Assembly: GCA_023055505.1 (NCBI GenBank)
Contig: JALIRH010000013.1
Span: 124,001-188,000 of the forward strand
Direction of reading: 5' to 3'
DNA: 64,000 bases
Source: Callipepla californica brunnescens
Lineage: Eukaryota; Chordata; Aves; Galliformes; Odontophoridae
The notes below the pieces were generated by a model, which saw only the letters and a program-made list of their open reading frames with translations, was not told where the DNA came from and made no database searches. Each line of letters begins with the position of its first letter. The first letter of the stretch is position 1. A program made the position numbers and the translations under genes. This document shows positions 12,063 through 23,514 of this stretch, one piece after another.

Positions 12063-12734
12063 GTGGGCAAGAAGAAATTACCAAGACTGTGTAGGAGTTG
12101 GAGAGAGCAGGGATTATTAGACCTGCACACAGCCCATACAGCTCCCCCCATACGGCCAGTCAGGAAGTCAGATGGTACATGGCGAATGACAGTAAACTAC
12201 AGAGAACTAAATAAAGTCACTCTGCTGATACATGCAGCCTCCCCACTTAGGATAGAAATCACAAGCAAAGACATCTCACTTCAGCCACAAGTTGGCACCA
12301 TGAATAATCTTCTGCTTTCTGCCCCTGATGACCTAGAGCCTGGGAAACACAAGGTAAAATGGCCTTGGAAGGTGCAAGTAGGACCAAAATGGTGTGGTCT
12401 CCTTGAACCTTGGGGGAGATCGTTAGAGGTTGGGGGATCAGTAAACCCTCCTGTGGCTGGTGCATGGCCAGCAGAGGTAGTAGTTGACACTCCGATTTTC
12501 ATTGCAAAGGGAACATTAATCATATCCTTATGGCAAACTAGAACTCCCCCCTTGGTACCTGATATAGTGATCCAACCACAGATATCAGGCCAAAGGGTAT
12601 GGTATCAAAGGCCAGGACATGCCCTAGTGCAGGCAGAGGTATTGACTCAGGATCGAAATACAGTCTGTATCCTACAATGGAGGGCAGACATACCTCTCCT
12701 CATACCTGTTAAACATCTGTATTACTCCCCTTGA
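12063..12734 (+). pseudogene. pol: Fused RT start / dUTPase-like pol tail, copy 1
   Basis: From about 12151 this reads in the pol frame: R-P-V-R-K-S-D-G-T-W, then V-N-Y-R-E-L-N-K-V-T of the RT fingers. Immediately after I-H-A-A (about 12237) it jumps to S-P-L-R-I, the segment that follows integrase in the sister copy. It then stays open to the natural pol stop at 12732-12734 (L-Y-Y-S-P). The join is in frame and lies at a GCC triplet shared by both parents of the junction. Upstream of 12151 the open frame is out of register because of an extra C in a C-run, so the listed start is not a true start. The tail keeps a dUTPase-like layout. Confidence 0.8.
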
Positions 12735-13089
12735 GGTTATCAAGTTGACAGGAGAGCCGACAGGAGCAACATCACTCCAGCACGCTCCAGTGTCCATGAG
12801 GAAACATCTTGACATCCGGTGGTGTACTGTTGAATTTTCGGGAACTGGCGAGTGTGAACCTAACTGCTACTGGTCCTTAAAGAAGATATGCTTCCAGAAG
12901 GAACATGAAGTACTGGCCCAAAAGAACCACAGAAAGGGACTGCAAATAATGGCCTTCAGTGCCTTACACTCTACAATGCAGCAGGTATTTTATATGCATC
13001 ACAATGTACTTTGTATTTTGAGCCATCGAAGCAGCAGGAGATCATGCCCATTCTGCTTAGTTGCTGGTTCATGCTGTAAAGGGGTGGAG
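12735..13089 (+). other. Post-pol leader to 3' LTR, copy 1
   Basis: About 355 bp with no env. It ends in the purine-rich tract AAAGGGGTGGAG directly before the LTR. A cysteine-rich open stretch (I-L-S-H-R-S-S-R-R-S-C-P-F-C, then G-S-C-C) lies within it and is echoed in the sister copy; a coding role is unproven. Confidence 0.6.
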
Positions 13090-13428
13090 TGCAATGGATT
13101 GCCTGGTCACACAGTGAACCAGTGAATGAGCATCTGAGTAACTGGAGTGGAGAAGCCCAGTCCACCCAACCTCTCGCTTTCTCCCTCTCAGTGGTGCTTC
13201 TGGGGGTGCTTCCAGGAGCACAGATACACTCAGAGTCTCTGCAGGTTGCCCCCCACCTCCCTGGCTCCCTTCCTTCCGGTGCGCCAATGTTTGAATGAGA
13301 GGTGGCTGCATTCCTTATCCTAAATGGTTGCCAGAAGGGGTGAGTTCATTCCCATTATCTCTAGTATCTCTTTCTATAGCACGTATACCTCAAATAAAGG
13401 CTCTGTCACCACTGTTGTTTGCTTTACA
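13090..13428 (+). repeat. 3' LTR of ERV-L copy 1
   Basis: 339 bp, begins TGCAATGGATTGCC and ends GCTTTACA, with AATAAA at 13393-13398. It differs from its partner at many positions, suggesting an older insertion than the other two proviruses. Confidence 0.9.
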
Positions 13429-13589
13429 TAAGGGTACAAAAGTTTGTCTTGAGAAGACACTGTCCCTCACAATTTTCCTAATCTCTGTTTCAAAACCAGA
13501 ATAAGAGTGAATTTCATTGACTGAATTTCAAAACCAGAATAAGAATAGTTCTTTTCTCATTCTGTCCATTGGCTTTTTGTTAATCTTGA

Positions 13590-14152
13590 CTCCATCTATC
13601 CCTGCTCCACACGGGCTTCCTCCTACAAGATACAGTCCTTCCCCAGGTGACTCTGTCTTGGGGTCCCCATGGGCTGCAGCTCTTCAAGCAAGAGTCCAAT
13701 ATGAATACATACTACGGGGTCCATCCTTCAGGAGTGCACTGCTTCAGCACGGGTCTCTTATGGGCAGCTCCTCCAGTCCTCCTGATGCACTGCTGGCTTT
13801 TCTGTGGGTAGTATGTGGAGATCTGCTCCATGTGGTGCCCGTGGTCTTCAAGAGGACAGCCTACTCTACTATGGATCTCTCCTGGGTGACAGGGAGCTTT
13901 TGCCCTCTGCCTGGAGCACCTCTTGCCCACTTTTGGCACCGATCTCAGGGGCTGCAAGACTGTTGCAGCTTATTCATTTTTTTCTCTTTCTCCCAGAGAT
14001 GCCAACAGCATTATTCATAGCTCAACTCTGGCAGCAGTGGGTTCTTGTTGGAGCCAACTGGAGCTGGTTCCTATCTGACATGGGCTCTGCTCAAAGAAGC
14101 TGCCCCTGCAGCTTCCCTGCTACTAAAACCTTGTGATGTACACCTAAGTGCA
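13590..14152 (-). repeat. LTR fragment, same family as 26191-27282
   Basis: Shares with 26640-27282 the series CCCATGGGCTGCAGCTC, GAGATCTGCTCCATGTGGT, a TCTGCCTGGA-type block (TCTGCCTGGAGCACCTC here) and the end ACTAAAACCTTG, in the same order. This repeat is typical of long avian ERV LTRs. Orientation is inferred from the relative at 26 kb; the edges are approximate. Confidence 0.6.
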
Positions 14153-14631
14153 CTGCATAGATTGTAGACCTCTAAGTTACACTGTAATATATTTCATTCT
14201 ACAAATATAATCACTTCTTCAGTGTCAATAGAAGAGAATGACTGATTGTTAAGGCATTAATGATTGAGTTTGACATGGAGGGAATATGTGCAAATAAAGG
14301 ATTTTATTAGATTCATTCTTTTTTTTAAAGTGACTGGCAGTGCAGTTTTATGATATAATAGGGTTGATTTTCAATCCTGTTTTGAGACTAATGTTATAAA
14401 AGGCTAAAATTTAAAATCATCATCCTAGAGAATTATAAACTGGAGTAATATATTTAAATTTGACAGAAATTAGTTTAACTGCCTCAGTGTCATAGGTAGA
14501 ATCTGGACCCATAATTATTCAGAAGTCTTTCTCAAAGAAAGTTGCTGCGATGATGAAACCACTGAATGAGTCTCAAACTCGAAGAGAATCTGGCTTTAAA
14601 TACCACATCTCTTCTTTCTGTCATTTGTGAG
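14153..14631. other. No other feature recognised
   Basis: AT-rich unique sequence between the LTR fragment and the candidate exon. The 127 bp after the candidate exon (14841-14967) likewise show nothing. Confidence 0.5.
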
Positions 14632-14840
14632 ATGTAAAGGCCAATACTTCCCTTGGTGTCATTTTAATTCTGTAATTCACAATGCCAACCACCAGCTGCA
14701 AGCATGCAAATTGTGTCAGAATGAGAATAGCTGCTATCCTGCCTGTAGTTGCAGAGCTGGTGATATATACCCTCAAAAGCATGTGTCTAGGCACTGCGAC
14801 CATACATCAGGAAGGTGCAGATGCTTCAGAGAAAGTGACA
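14632..14840 (+). other. Candidate exon, laminin-EGF-like (hypothetical)
   Basis: A cysteine-rich open stretch bounded by splice-like signals. Upstream lies a pyrimidine tract (CTCTTCTTTCTGTCATTTG) and AG at 14630-14631; downstream lies the strong donor GTGAGTAA at 14841. In the open frame the protein contains C-K-L-C, then S-C-Y-P-A-C-S-C, and later H-C-D-H-T-S-G-R-C-R-C. The C-x-C, then C-x6-C-x-C spacing with T-S-G-R matches a laminin-type EGF (LE) module, and the preceding cysteines match the end of another module. It would be 209 bp with unequal phases. It lies in otherwise unique sequence. It could be an exon of a large gene whose introns fill the window, a decayed exon, or coincidence. 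I cannot name a gene. Confidence 0.35.
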
Positions 14841-14967
14841 GTGAGTAAAGAATCAAATATACAGAAAATTATACATAACACTGTGAGGGGCAAAAGGTAC
14901 AAATGATGTCAGAGGAGACACAAACCAACAAAACTAGATCTTGCTCCTGGAACCTTCATCCCACACG

Positions 14968-15510
14968 TGTCAACAGTTTACAGGCTGGTTTGGCCCAGTT
15001 CTGTGACAATTGGTGCAGGGGACCCACAGACTCATGCCCCGGGAAAAGGAAGATGGGCCAGAAACAAAACAGTGGCAACAATCTGAGGAGGAAAGCTAAT
15101 TTACTAAATAAGATTTCAGAAAGCAAAGTAACTCAATATAATACAATTTTATTGGAATTAAAGCTAATAAATCAAATAAAATGAGCAAGAGAGAGTGTCC
15201 AATAAACCAAAGGCGTTACTGTAAGTGATGAAGGCAAGATGGCAGCGAGCACCTGCTGCTGAGTTGATCCCAAAGGAAAGAGCTATTTCCCATGACACGC
15301 AAACAGTTTTTGTCTTTCCCTCTGAGAGGAAAGATGTAAAAATACAAAGCAAAGCAAAGTCCTCTGGGAACGTAGTTCTCTTCTGAGACAAGTATACCCA
15401 TAACTATTGGTGATCCACGGAGCTGGAGCATTAACTCTTTAATTCTCAATGCACTACATGATGTTATGATGTGGAATACCAATACCAAAAATCATGAAAG
15501 CATGCTAACA
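14968..15510 (-). repeat. Solo LTR, minus strand (TGTCATGG-type family)
   Basis: About 543 bp, starts TGTCAACAG on the plus strand and ends ...AACA. It aligns end to end with the better preserved solo LTR at 47984-48562 and with the truncated one at 63628-64000. The minus-strand U3 start resembles the LTR of the provirus at 41424-45008 (shared GGTATTCCACATC and AACATCATG). No target duplication is visible, so its edges have decayed. Confidence 0.8.
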
Positions 15511-17289
15511 TGCCATAAATTATTATTTAATCAATGAAAACTGCTATAACAGAATAGCAGTAGGTATATGATACTGAAATTACTGAAGAGTGAATGTGAA
15601 AAGCTTCTGTTGCCAATGATCCTCATAAAAAATACAAAAAAAACCCACTATGTAATGATATACATTTCTTTGTCCAGGAACAACAAAAACAGACCCGCTC
15701 GGAAAATGTGGAAAAAGATGATGTTTCTTCTCGTTCAGTAGTTGCCTTGGCATAAAACTTGCTGTGGTACTGTTGTCAAGACATTTCAGGAGATTGTAGA
15801 TGTGCTTTCCTTTCTTCAAATGCAAGAAAATCCAGGGCTGCATACCTTAATTGGAGAGATTGTCAGAACATGAACAGTCATAAACTAAGTCAGCTGTTGA
15901 TTCATCCTGTCTCTAACAGGCAGTTACTCAAGGTGAGGGCTAGGTTGGCTGGCTGAAAAGCCTCTAAACAAAAGTGGATGATACAATTAGCAGGGGAACA
16001 AAATTCTTCCTGTTTCATTTATTCTGGACACATTCAAATCTGGGATGTCTGACCCCGTTTTATGCCTTCCCTTTTCTTGTTTATTTTCACAGATTGAAAT
16101 ATGGAAACTGATACAGAATTATTTTCAGTACCAATTGAACTGAATTTTGGACAGCCATGGTGAAACCCTTTCTTGATCACAGTCTGCAGTCACAGGGCAT
16201 CTTCACTGTCATTCCTAAAGAAGCTTGCCAGTACTGTTTATGTGGCTGATGATCTTTGGCCTTCATACTCTAGAACTCACCAGAACCTATTTCAGAGGAA
16301 ATGAACTACTCTTGTCATATTTACTGGAAGCCATGTGAGGATCAAGTAGCATGACTTTTTAAAGGTCAGTGGAGAGCACTCTCTATTTCAGACATGATAC
16401 GTTACAAGCATATTTTTAATGGTTTGTATTTTCAAATGCTACTTTAGTTGTAAATGACAGAAATCAGACAATCTCTTTAAAGTAGGAAACTTTTTTGCCT
16501 GACTTTGCAATCCAAAAAGAAAACTCCAGATTACTTTTATTTTTATTTTTTTATTTTTTTCCTGTTGTATACAAGTTCTAATTTACATAGCAGTTACATG
16601 GCTTACAGCCACGTCAATCAAGCTTTAGTTTAAACATTACTTGCTTACATCCTATGTCTATACAGGCATATGCACCCACACTTGCAATGAAATGAATAGC
16701 TGACAGAAGAACAAAGTATGTTATCTGTTCCTTACACAAACTTGAGCAATAATGAATACAATTACAAAAGGAAAACCAGTAGATTTGACAGGTTTTGAGT
16801 TTTTTTTCTTCGTTTGTTGTTGTTTTTTTTTGTCTCTGGGTATGAATTAATACACTGCAGTATGTATTGAGAGGGAACTAAATGTTCTTAACAAAAAAAA
16901 AAAAAAAAAAAAAGCAACAAGAGGTTTGTAAGAAACATCTTTAAACGTTCATGTTCTGTTCCCTGAAAAAAGGTTTGTGACTCTAAAGGTGCACCTCAAA
17001 GTTCTTCAATATTTTTCTTGCATCATTTGTTCTAAGAAAGTATATTACCACTTCTCTGTAAACCGTGTGCCATTTCTAGTCTCATGGGCATCAGCTTTTG
17101 AAACAATCCTACTAAATTATCTGGACATTTGGCCATTTGCAGATGTATTTTGAAAGCACATATTAGCAGTAATGTGCTTGCGAGAAGTACTCTGAAGCTA
17201 TTTCCAACTCTTTCAGAAGAACAGGGGAAAGACTGTACTGGGTAAGACTGGTTGTGTGAGCTGTCTATTTGGTACAGCCACATGGACGG
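15511..17289. other. No gene recognised; poly-A at 16892-16913
   Basis: Unique AT-rich sequence with T-rich runs near 16540-16560 and 16798-16830 and a 22-nt A run at 16892-16913. No supported coding region. Confidence 0.5.
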
Positions 17290-17564
17290 GCAGCATGACC
17301 TTAATCAATTCCCTATAATCCAACATTTTCTCCATGTTCCATCCGCCATATGGGGGAATTGTATGGACTGTGTGCAGGTCTTATAATGCCTACTTTTTCT
17401 AGCTCCTGCACCGCCCTTGGGGAATGTAGTTCTTCTCTTCATAGACAAGTATACCCATAACTATTGGTGATCCACAGAGCTGGAGCATTAACTCTTTAAT
17501 TCTCAATGCACTACATGATGTTATAGTGTGGAATACCAATACCAAAAATCATAAAACCATGACA
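17290..17564 (-). mobile_element. Deleted ERV remnant: LTR start joined to RT fragment
   Basis: 17414-17564 matches the U3 start of the solo LTRs at 15 and 48 kb. Directly adjoining it, 17290-17413 encodes on the minus strand the ERV-L RT stretch D-Y-R-E-L, then V-Q-E-L-E-K-V-G-I-I-R-P and A-H-S-P-Y-N-S-P-I-W. That matches pro-pol residues ~171-212 of the provirus at 32-38 kb, although the two RT blocks appear in fragmentary order. LTR and RT are on the same strand. The simplest reading is a provirus whose LTR body, gag and protease were deleted. This ties the solo-LTR family to an ERV-L-type pol. Confidence 0.7.
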
Positions 17565-20500
17565 ATGGGCAAATAAATATACAAGAACGTGAGGGAATCT
17601 AGAAGAGTCTGAGATCTCTTAGCTTTTCTCTTATGGTTTTAATTTTCTCCTTTATTCCTAGATCAAAAAGTTTTTTTGGTTTATCCATTTTTTTGTGTTA
17701 GATGAATTGTAGCTATGGATTCTTGCAGGCTTCGCTATGATTTCTTGTTCCTACCTCTGGATGGTGACAGACACATTCTGCTAGGTGCGAAGAACTGGAC
17801 CACATGTGTTAATTTCATACATTTGTACAGTTGTAAGATTTATGTTTACTTTTCTGTAAGCCCTATCAAATGTTGCTCTTTTGTTTTGAAGTTTACTTTT
17901 TTTTTTTTTCCTGCCTGATAAACCAATTCTAGCAGCCAAACATAGATTGCTATGGTTTTAGATATAAAATTCTACAGAAGTGATAGATAATGTCCATGTA
18001 GCCAAGCTAATCTTTTACTTTGTAATTCTTTGTAATCCTATCCCTAAAACCTACTTTTCCAAATGGATTGACTGTACAGTGTTACTGCCTTGTCCTTTAG
18101 TAGGATCCCATTTAGAGTTCTTAGCTCTGTTTCTGCACGTGTCCCTTCTTTATGCCAGAGTAGATTAGCTCTACTTGCTGCTATGTAAATCCAATTGTTT
18201 ACCACATGGATAATTCTTATTCCTTGTAAAAGCCCAAGACATCAGAGGGGAAGAATATCACACGCCAAATAACTGCCTACTGGAATCTATCTTTTCTTTT
18301 GGAGGGAGCAGGTAATGTGCAGCTGCCAGGCCCACAGATAATTTTCACTTCAACAGTCACATAAATATGCTCATGACACAACCACCTCCTGAATTCCATT
18401 CTCTTATGTTGGCTCTTTTTTGAGTTTCAGCTATCTAAATTGTAGATAGGATGAGAAGACCAAGCAAGAGGCTAAGCAGTAGCAAAGCAGTCTGAGCCAA
18501 CATATTACATGCCGTTCTAAAAACAAATATAAAAATACACACACAGAACAAAAAAACCCCAACCACTAGAAAAAATAAAATAAAATTCACAAGCCTAAAC
18601 CAGGCAACCAACAAAAACAAAAACGAAGAGCAAACACTTAAGGTAATATTTTAACAGACATCTGGACTCAAAATGGTTAAGCCAGCACTAAACCATGTGA
18701 GGGAATGAAAGAAGTAACACAGGGATATTATAAATCTTTTACAGAAAAGAATTACATGTCCTCATTTTTTAGTGTAGGTGCTTAGTATTTTTCTAAACTG
18801 CTGTAAAATAAAATAAAGTAAACTTCTATCAAAGGGACAATAAAATTCATTGTATCAAAGTTCATTGATATTTTAGGAAGAATTGCCACAAAAGAAGTAT
18901 GGGATGACTGGTGGATTGGATTTGTTAATAAAAAGCCATGTGAGAATGCCATGAGGACTAGAAACCTGGTCCAACTATTCTTTTCCTAGTACAACAACAA
19001 GAAGGAAGGCAGTCTTTTAAACAGGAGTATCCTTCTTACCTTTTCTGCATCTGTGCAATTTATAAATATTCAGCTGCAATGTATCTGGGAAAATAGTGTT
19101 TTTTATGTGCCAGAACCACATATACAGTTATAATGATCAAAGTGAGAGCTTCTGGCTGCCAGACCTCTGGGACATGGCGATCCTCACCAATTTGGTCTCA
19201 AGGAAATTAGACTGTACACAGCAGTGTTTGATGCTTTTTTTGCTTCCTTTCTGAAGCTTTGTATTGATGGTTTTAAGCTCTTTCCTATTGTGAACATTGT
19301 TTTTCATGGTGTATTATAGGATTTCCACATAGAATTTGGAGGCAACAATTCTAATTGACAGTCAAGCTTATTAGTGGGAAACACTGACATTAAGGAGATC
19401 CAGTATTTAATATAAAAATATTTGTGGCATAGCATATCAATTGAACAACATCTCTAAGATCTTCAATGTGTACTTCTGCCCCCTGAAGCTCTCTTGAATG
19501 GCAGGATGGTCACTGTTCACTATTTTAGAGAAGAACCCCAGTGAGTGACATTCAGAATCTGTGTTTTATAGTCAACAGAGTTTACTTATACACTCACAAA
19601 CTTTATATTATTATTATTAGCATTCGCTAGTAATCGGCCACCCTGTAAAGTGTCCCAGGTTATGATTCATAACGAGAAAATAAGTTACAGAGTGGAAAAG
19701 GTGATTGGAAAAATAAAAGGCTGTGGAGAGAATATTAATTTTGAAGACGTAAATTCTGGAAAAGCACAGTGAAAGAGCAATTACGGATCGTTGTTCCCCT
19801 CCCACAGGCATAACAAATAAGAAAAAAAACACCCTAGCAAATAAGTAATAGAGAACTTATTTTGTCGTTTTTTTTAATTTTTATTTTTATCACAAGATAT
19901 TCCATAAATAGAAACTCATTGAAGCTCAAAACAGCCTTCCTTTTGCAGATCTATATTCTATACATTTCTATTTTTCTTCTGGCTTAAAATCTAGTTCATT
20001 GGAATAGATTCCTTGAAGAGGAAATGAGTGCTGTATTTCCCTTCCTCCCAGATCAGTTATTATGGTTGTTGTTTTAATTTCTTTTTGATGTAAACTCTTT
20101 ATACAATATTTCTAAACTTTTCAATGAGTAGATTTGCAAATACTGAAATGAAGTATCTGAAGACTCCACTAATGGGGCCCATTCATCAATGATAAAAAGC
20201 ATTGGATGAATAGCTTTACAAACTGAAGTCTTCTAGCTACACTCCAGATGCCTTCTAGGCTTTTTTTTTTCCTTGATTTTTTTTAATTCTGTATTTTGTA
20301 TACAAAAATTACAGTTTGATTTAACTTGATTTTGTTACCATTCCATAAGTCTTTTTGTCCCTCACCTTGAGTTTTAGTTTTCTCTATTCTAAACTTAAAA
20401 AAAAAAAAAAAAAGCACTTATTTAACCATCATCTCTTCAGAGATTTGGAGAACAAATTGCCTTGGAAACCAGAGGTTTAGGTAGGGATGATGGATTTATG

Positions 20501-21657
20501 TTATTTGACAGCAAAGATATCTAATTATATAGTGACAGACAGAGTTCTGATTAAATCTAGGTATATGATTGATTAAATTTTAATTTTATAAGAATACATC
20601 AATGATCAAATATCATATTTTCTGTAGATTTTTGTAGATTTTCATATGTTCATTATTTCACAGACTCAAATGTTAAAAATCTGAAGGGTTGCAAAATTTT
20701 TTTAAAAATTAACAGAAAATGACATATTGAAATTGAAAACCAGCCCTGAATTTTGCCTGGGACATGTTTAAATTGGGTTATAAAATATTGCATATTCTGT
20801 CTCTCAGAGATAAAGCTGTTGGTGCATATACTGGGTTATTCAAGAATTATTTATTTGAAGTACTTGTGTTGTCTAAAAGGATAATGTAACTGCTTTATTA
20901 TACAGCATAGGCACAATCATTGTTATCAAGTGTGTTTAGAAATTCAACTGTTATTTTCTGTCCTCTTAGTCAGTGCTTTGTGGAGGATCTGTAAGACTTT
21001 CCAGGCTGAACATACTGAGGTAGATCTGTGCTGCATCTAAGTCCATTTTCTCTCCTGCAAAGTCAGAGCTCTCCTTGTGACAGCTGCTGTGAGAAGAACA
21101 ATATGAGCTGGCTTTCTTCTGTAAAGATGTGATTCCTTCATGATGTCCAGGGAAAGAACCAATAGGACTGATAAATTAGAAACCTAAGCTGGGATCCTTG
21201 GAAAGTGAAGAGTAAAAATGCTTGCTGCTAATTTACAAGGGATGAGTGTGCTAAAAAAATGGGCAGCTCCTAAGCAAGGTTTGTTTTTTACATCTCCAAT
21301 GTTCAGTTTGACTTCATCTAATTTGACCAAGCCCTAAGTCCTTTTTAAAGGAATAAATGTGACTGAAGTGCAGTTTGTGCCCAAGTTTGATAGTGACGGC
21401 ATTTTAAAATTTTCCACCACATTGTATTGATATTAAATTTTATCGGCCTTTCCAAAGCACACTTTCTCATAGAAGGAGCAATTACCAAACATATTTGGGC
21501 AGTGATCATGAATTTATGCTCTCAACATGCAATTTAATTGCCAGTACTGAGAATTATACAAAGAGTTAAATGTTTGATAAAGTTTTAATGTAACATATAA
21601 CCTACGGTCCTCATCTGGATATGCTTTTGCTGTTTCTTTCTATTCTTCATCATCATT
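17565..21657. other. No gene recognised (about 4.1 kb)
   Basis: AT-rich unique sequence. Short A or T runs occur at 17890-17908, 19866-19890 and 20397-20414. Open frames are at most about 71 codons, with hydrophobic, low-complexity character and no domain. No CR1 tail or LTR signature is visible. Confidence 0.55.
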
Positions 21658-22575
21658 GTTGTAGAATTACTTGAGTTGGAAGAGACATTTAAAGGCCATC
21701 TAGTCCAACTACTCTGCAATGAACAGGGATACCTACAGCTCCATTAGGTTCTCAGAGACTGGTCTAGCCTAGCCTTGAGTGTCTCCAAGGACTGGGCATC
21801 CACTGCCTCTCTGGGCAACCTGTGCCAGTTCCTCACTGCCCTTATTGTAAAAAAACATTTTTCTTATATCCAGTCTGAATCTACCCTCTTTTAGTTAGAA
21901 ACCATTTACCTTTGTCTTATCACAAAAGACTCTGATAAAGAGTCCATCCCCTTCATTCCTGTGATACTGACACTGATACTGATACTGGCACTATGATACT
22001 GACAGGCCTGAGAAGGTCTTCCCTGAGCCTTCTCTTCTCCAGGATGAACAATCCCAGCTCTCAGCCTGTCCTCGCAGGAAAGTGTTCTGTCCCTTGCACT
22101 ACTTTTGTGGCCCTCCTCTGGACACTCTCCAACAGCTCCATGTCTTTTCTGTACTGAGCACTTCCCATCTGGACATAGAGGTGAAGTCTCACAGCACAGA
22201 GCAGATGGGCAGATCCCCTCCCTTGCCCTGCTGGCCACACTTCTTTTGATGCACTCAACATCTGGTTGACTTTCTGGGCTGTGAGGGCACATTGCTGACT
22301 CACATCCAGCTTCCCATCCACCATTACCCCCAGGTCCTTTTTTGCAGGGCAAAATTCTTTCATCCTCCCAACTTGTATTGGTAGTGGGGGTTGCGCAACC
22401 CAGGAGCCAGAACCTGCACTTAGGATTGTTGAACCCCATGAGGTTCACCTGGGCCCACTGCCCAGCCTGTCTGGGTCTCTCTGGATGGCATCCTGTCTCT
22501 CAGACTTGTTGTCTGCACATCACATCTGCAAATTTGTTGGGGGTACACTCAACCTCACAGTCCCTGTCATTTATG
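21658..22575 (-). repeat. CR1 LINE fragment (3' half), minus strand
   Basis: Starts with a degraded 3' UTR (GTTGGAAGAGACATTTAAAG, CATCTAGTCCAACTACTC). It then runs through the ORF2 C-terminal region on the minus strand, with E-L-L-E-S-V-Q-R-R-A-T-K-V-V near 22085-22140 and L-G-V-M-V-D-G-K-L near 22310-22340. A GATACTGACACTGATACTG mini-repeat at about 21962-22005 is a local expansion. The frame is broken; this is a different and older CR1 subfamily than the one at 3.3 kb. Confidence 0.85.
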
Positions 22576-23509
22576 AAAATAGTAAGTATAAAATGCACTT
22601 ACACCATCTCTCTTCCACTAGTTATGTCTTCATGTGTGTGTGGTTGAGTTTACTAATTTTTTTTTTGTTTGATAACTTTTGCTTCAACAGGCTACCATTA
22701 ATGTTGCATGTTTTGATTAACATGAATATTTTGTACAAGGAGAATATCTTGGAAAGAAGAAATATCTCAGACTTCAAGGTAACATGCCATAATAGAAGCC
22801 CATATTCAGATTCAGCTTTCAGACTATCCTACTTGCCTGATTACTGTGAGCACACTATGCACTGGGAAATGAAAGATTTTTCACAAAATTGGAAATGTTA
22901 AACTTGGCAGGCTCTTGCTTATGATTCTCAACTAATACTAGATAGCAGAAGAATTATTTGAGGCCAATATCTAGAAAGTATAATATGTGGTGCCAAAGCT
23001 GACACATGAACTTCTTCTTCTGTGTGAAAAAAATATAACAATAAAAATTAGTGAAGAAATACAATGTTATTATTACAGCTTCAGTAAGCTTTCTCACTTT
23101 CACTCAAGTCAGGCTATTTCTAAGGAGATCTCCCTGTACGTAGTTGTATCTCTGATGCATTACAACCCTTTAAAAGAAAATAAAATTATATGACAAAAAT
23201 GATATTATGCAAAATTAAAAGGCTAATAAAAATTAGGCAAGATATGTACTTGATATACCCAGTTGATCTTAGGTGGTATGGACCTTACATCAGTAGAAAA
23301 GCCTACTCAAGCATTATATGTAAGTATTAATAGGATTTTGGGTTTAAACCAGCAATTGACAATGTATTTTATTTTATCTTATTAACATTTCCACATCTGA
23401 GAAGGGAACACTTTTTTAGCTTAGCAATAGGGGCTTGCATTTTCTTTTTTACATTCTCAGCTACAGACAATAACCTCCTAATGTTAGTTGGGAGTTTAGG
23501 GTGTTTTTT
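22576..23509. other. No gene recognised
   Basis: AT-rich unique sequence. The open frames of up to 138 codons reading out of the CR1 have no domain and are treated as chance. Confidence 0.5.
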
Positions 23510-23514
23510 GACTT

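Larger units (their letters stand above)
9617..13428 (+). mobile_element. ERV-L-type provirus, copy 1, internally deleted
   Basis: An endogenous retrovirus of the ERV-L (class III, spuma-related) type. Two LTRs bound it (9617-9958 and 13090-13428), starting TG and ending CA. The 5-bp target duplication TAAGG is perfect (9612-9616 and 13429-13433). Between them lie gag, protease, the first part of RT and the pol C-terminal tail. It is 3812 bp against 6028 bp for the sister copy at 32058-38085. The difference is almost all one deletion removing most of RT, RNase H and integrase. There is no room for env: only about 355 bp separate the last frame from the 3' LTR. Frames are broken by many mutations, so this is a dead copy. 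Confidence 0.9.

Noticed and set aside
12735..13089. Looked for env in the ERV-L copies
   Set aside because: Only about 350 bp lie between pol and the 3' LTR in both copies, with no signal peptide, cleavage site or anchor.
21906..22448. 180-codon minus-strand frame
   Set aside because: It lies in a CR1 fragment in a different frame from the recognisable ORF2 remnants (E-S-V-Q-R-R-A-T-K).
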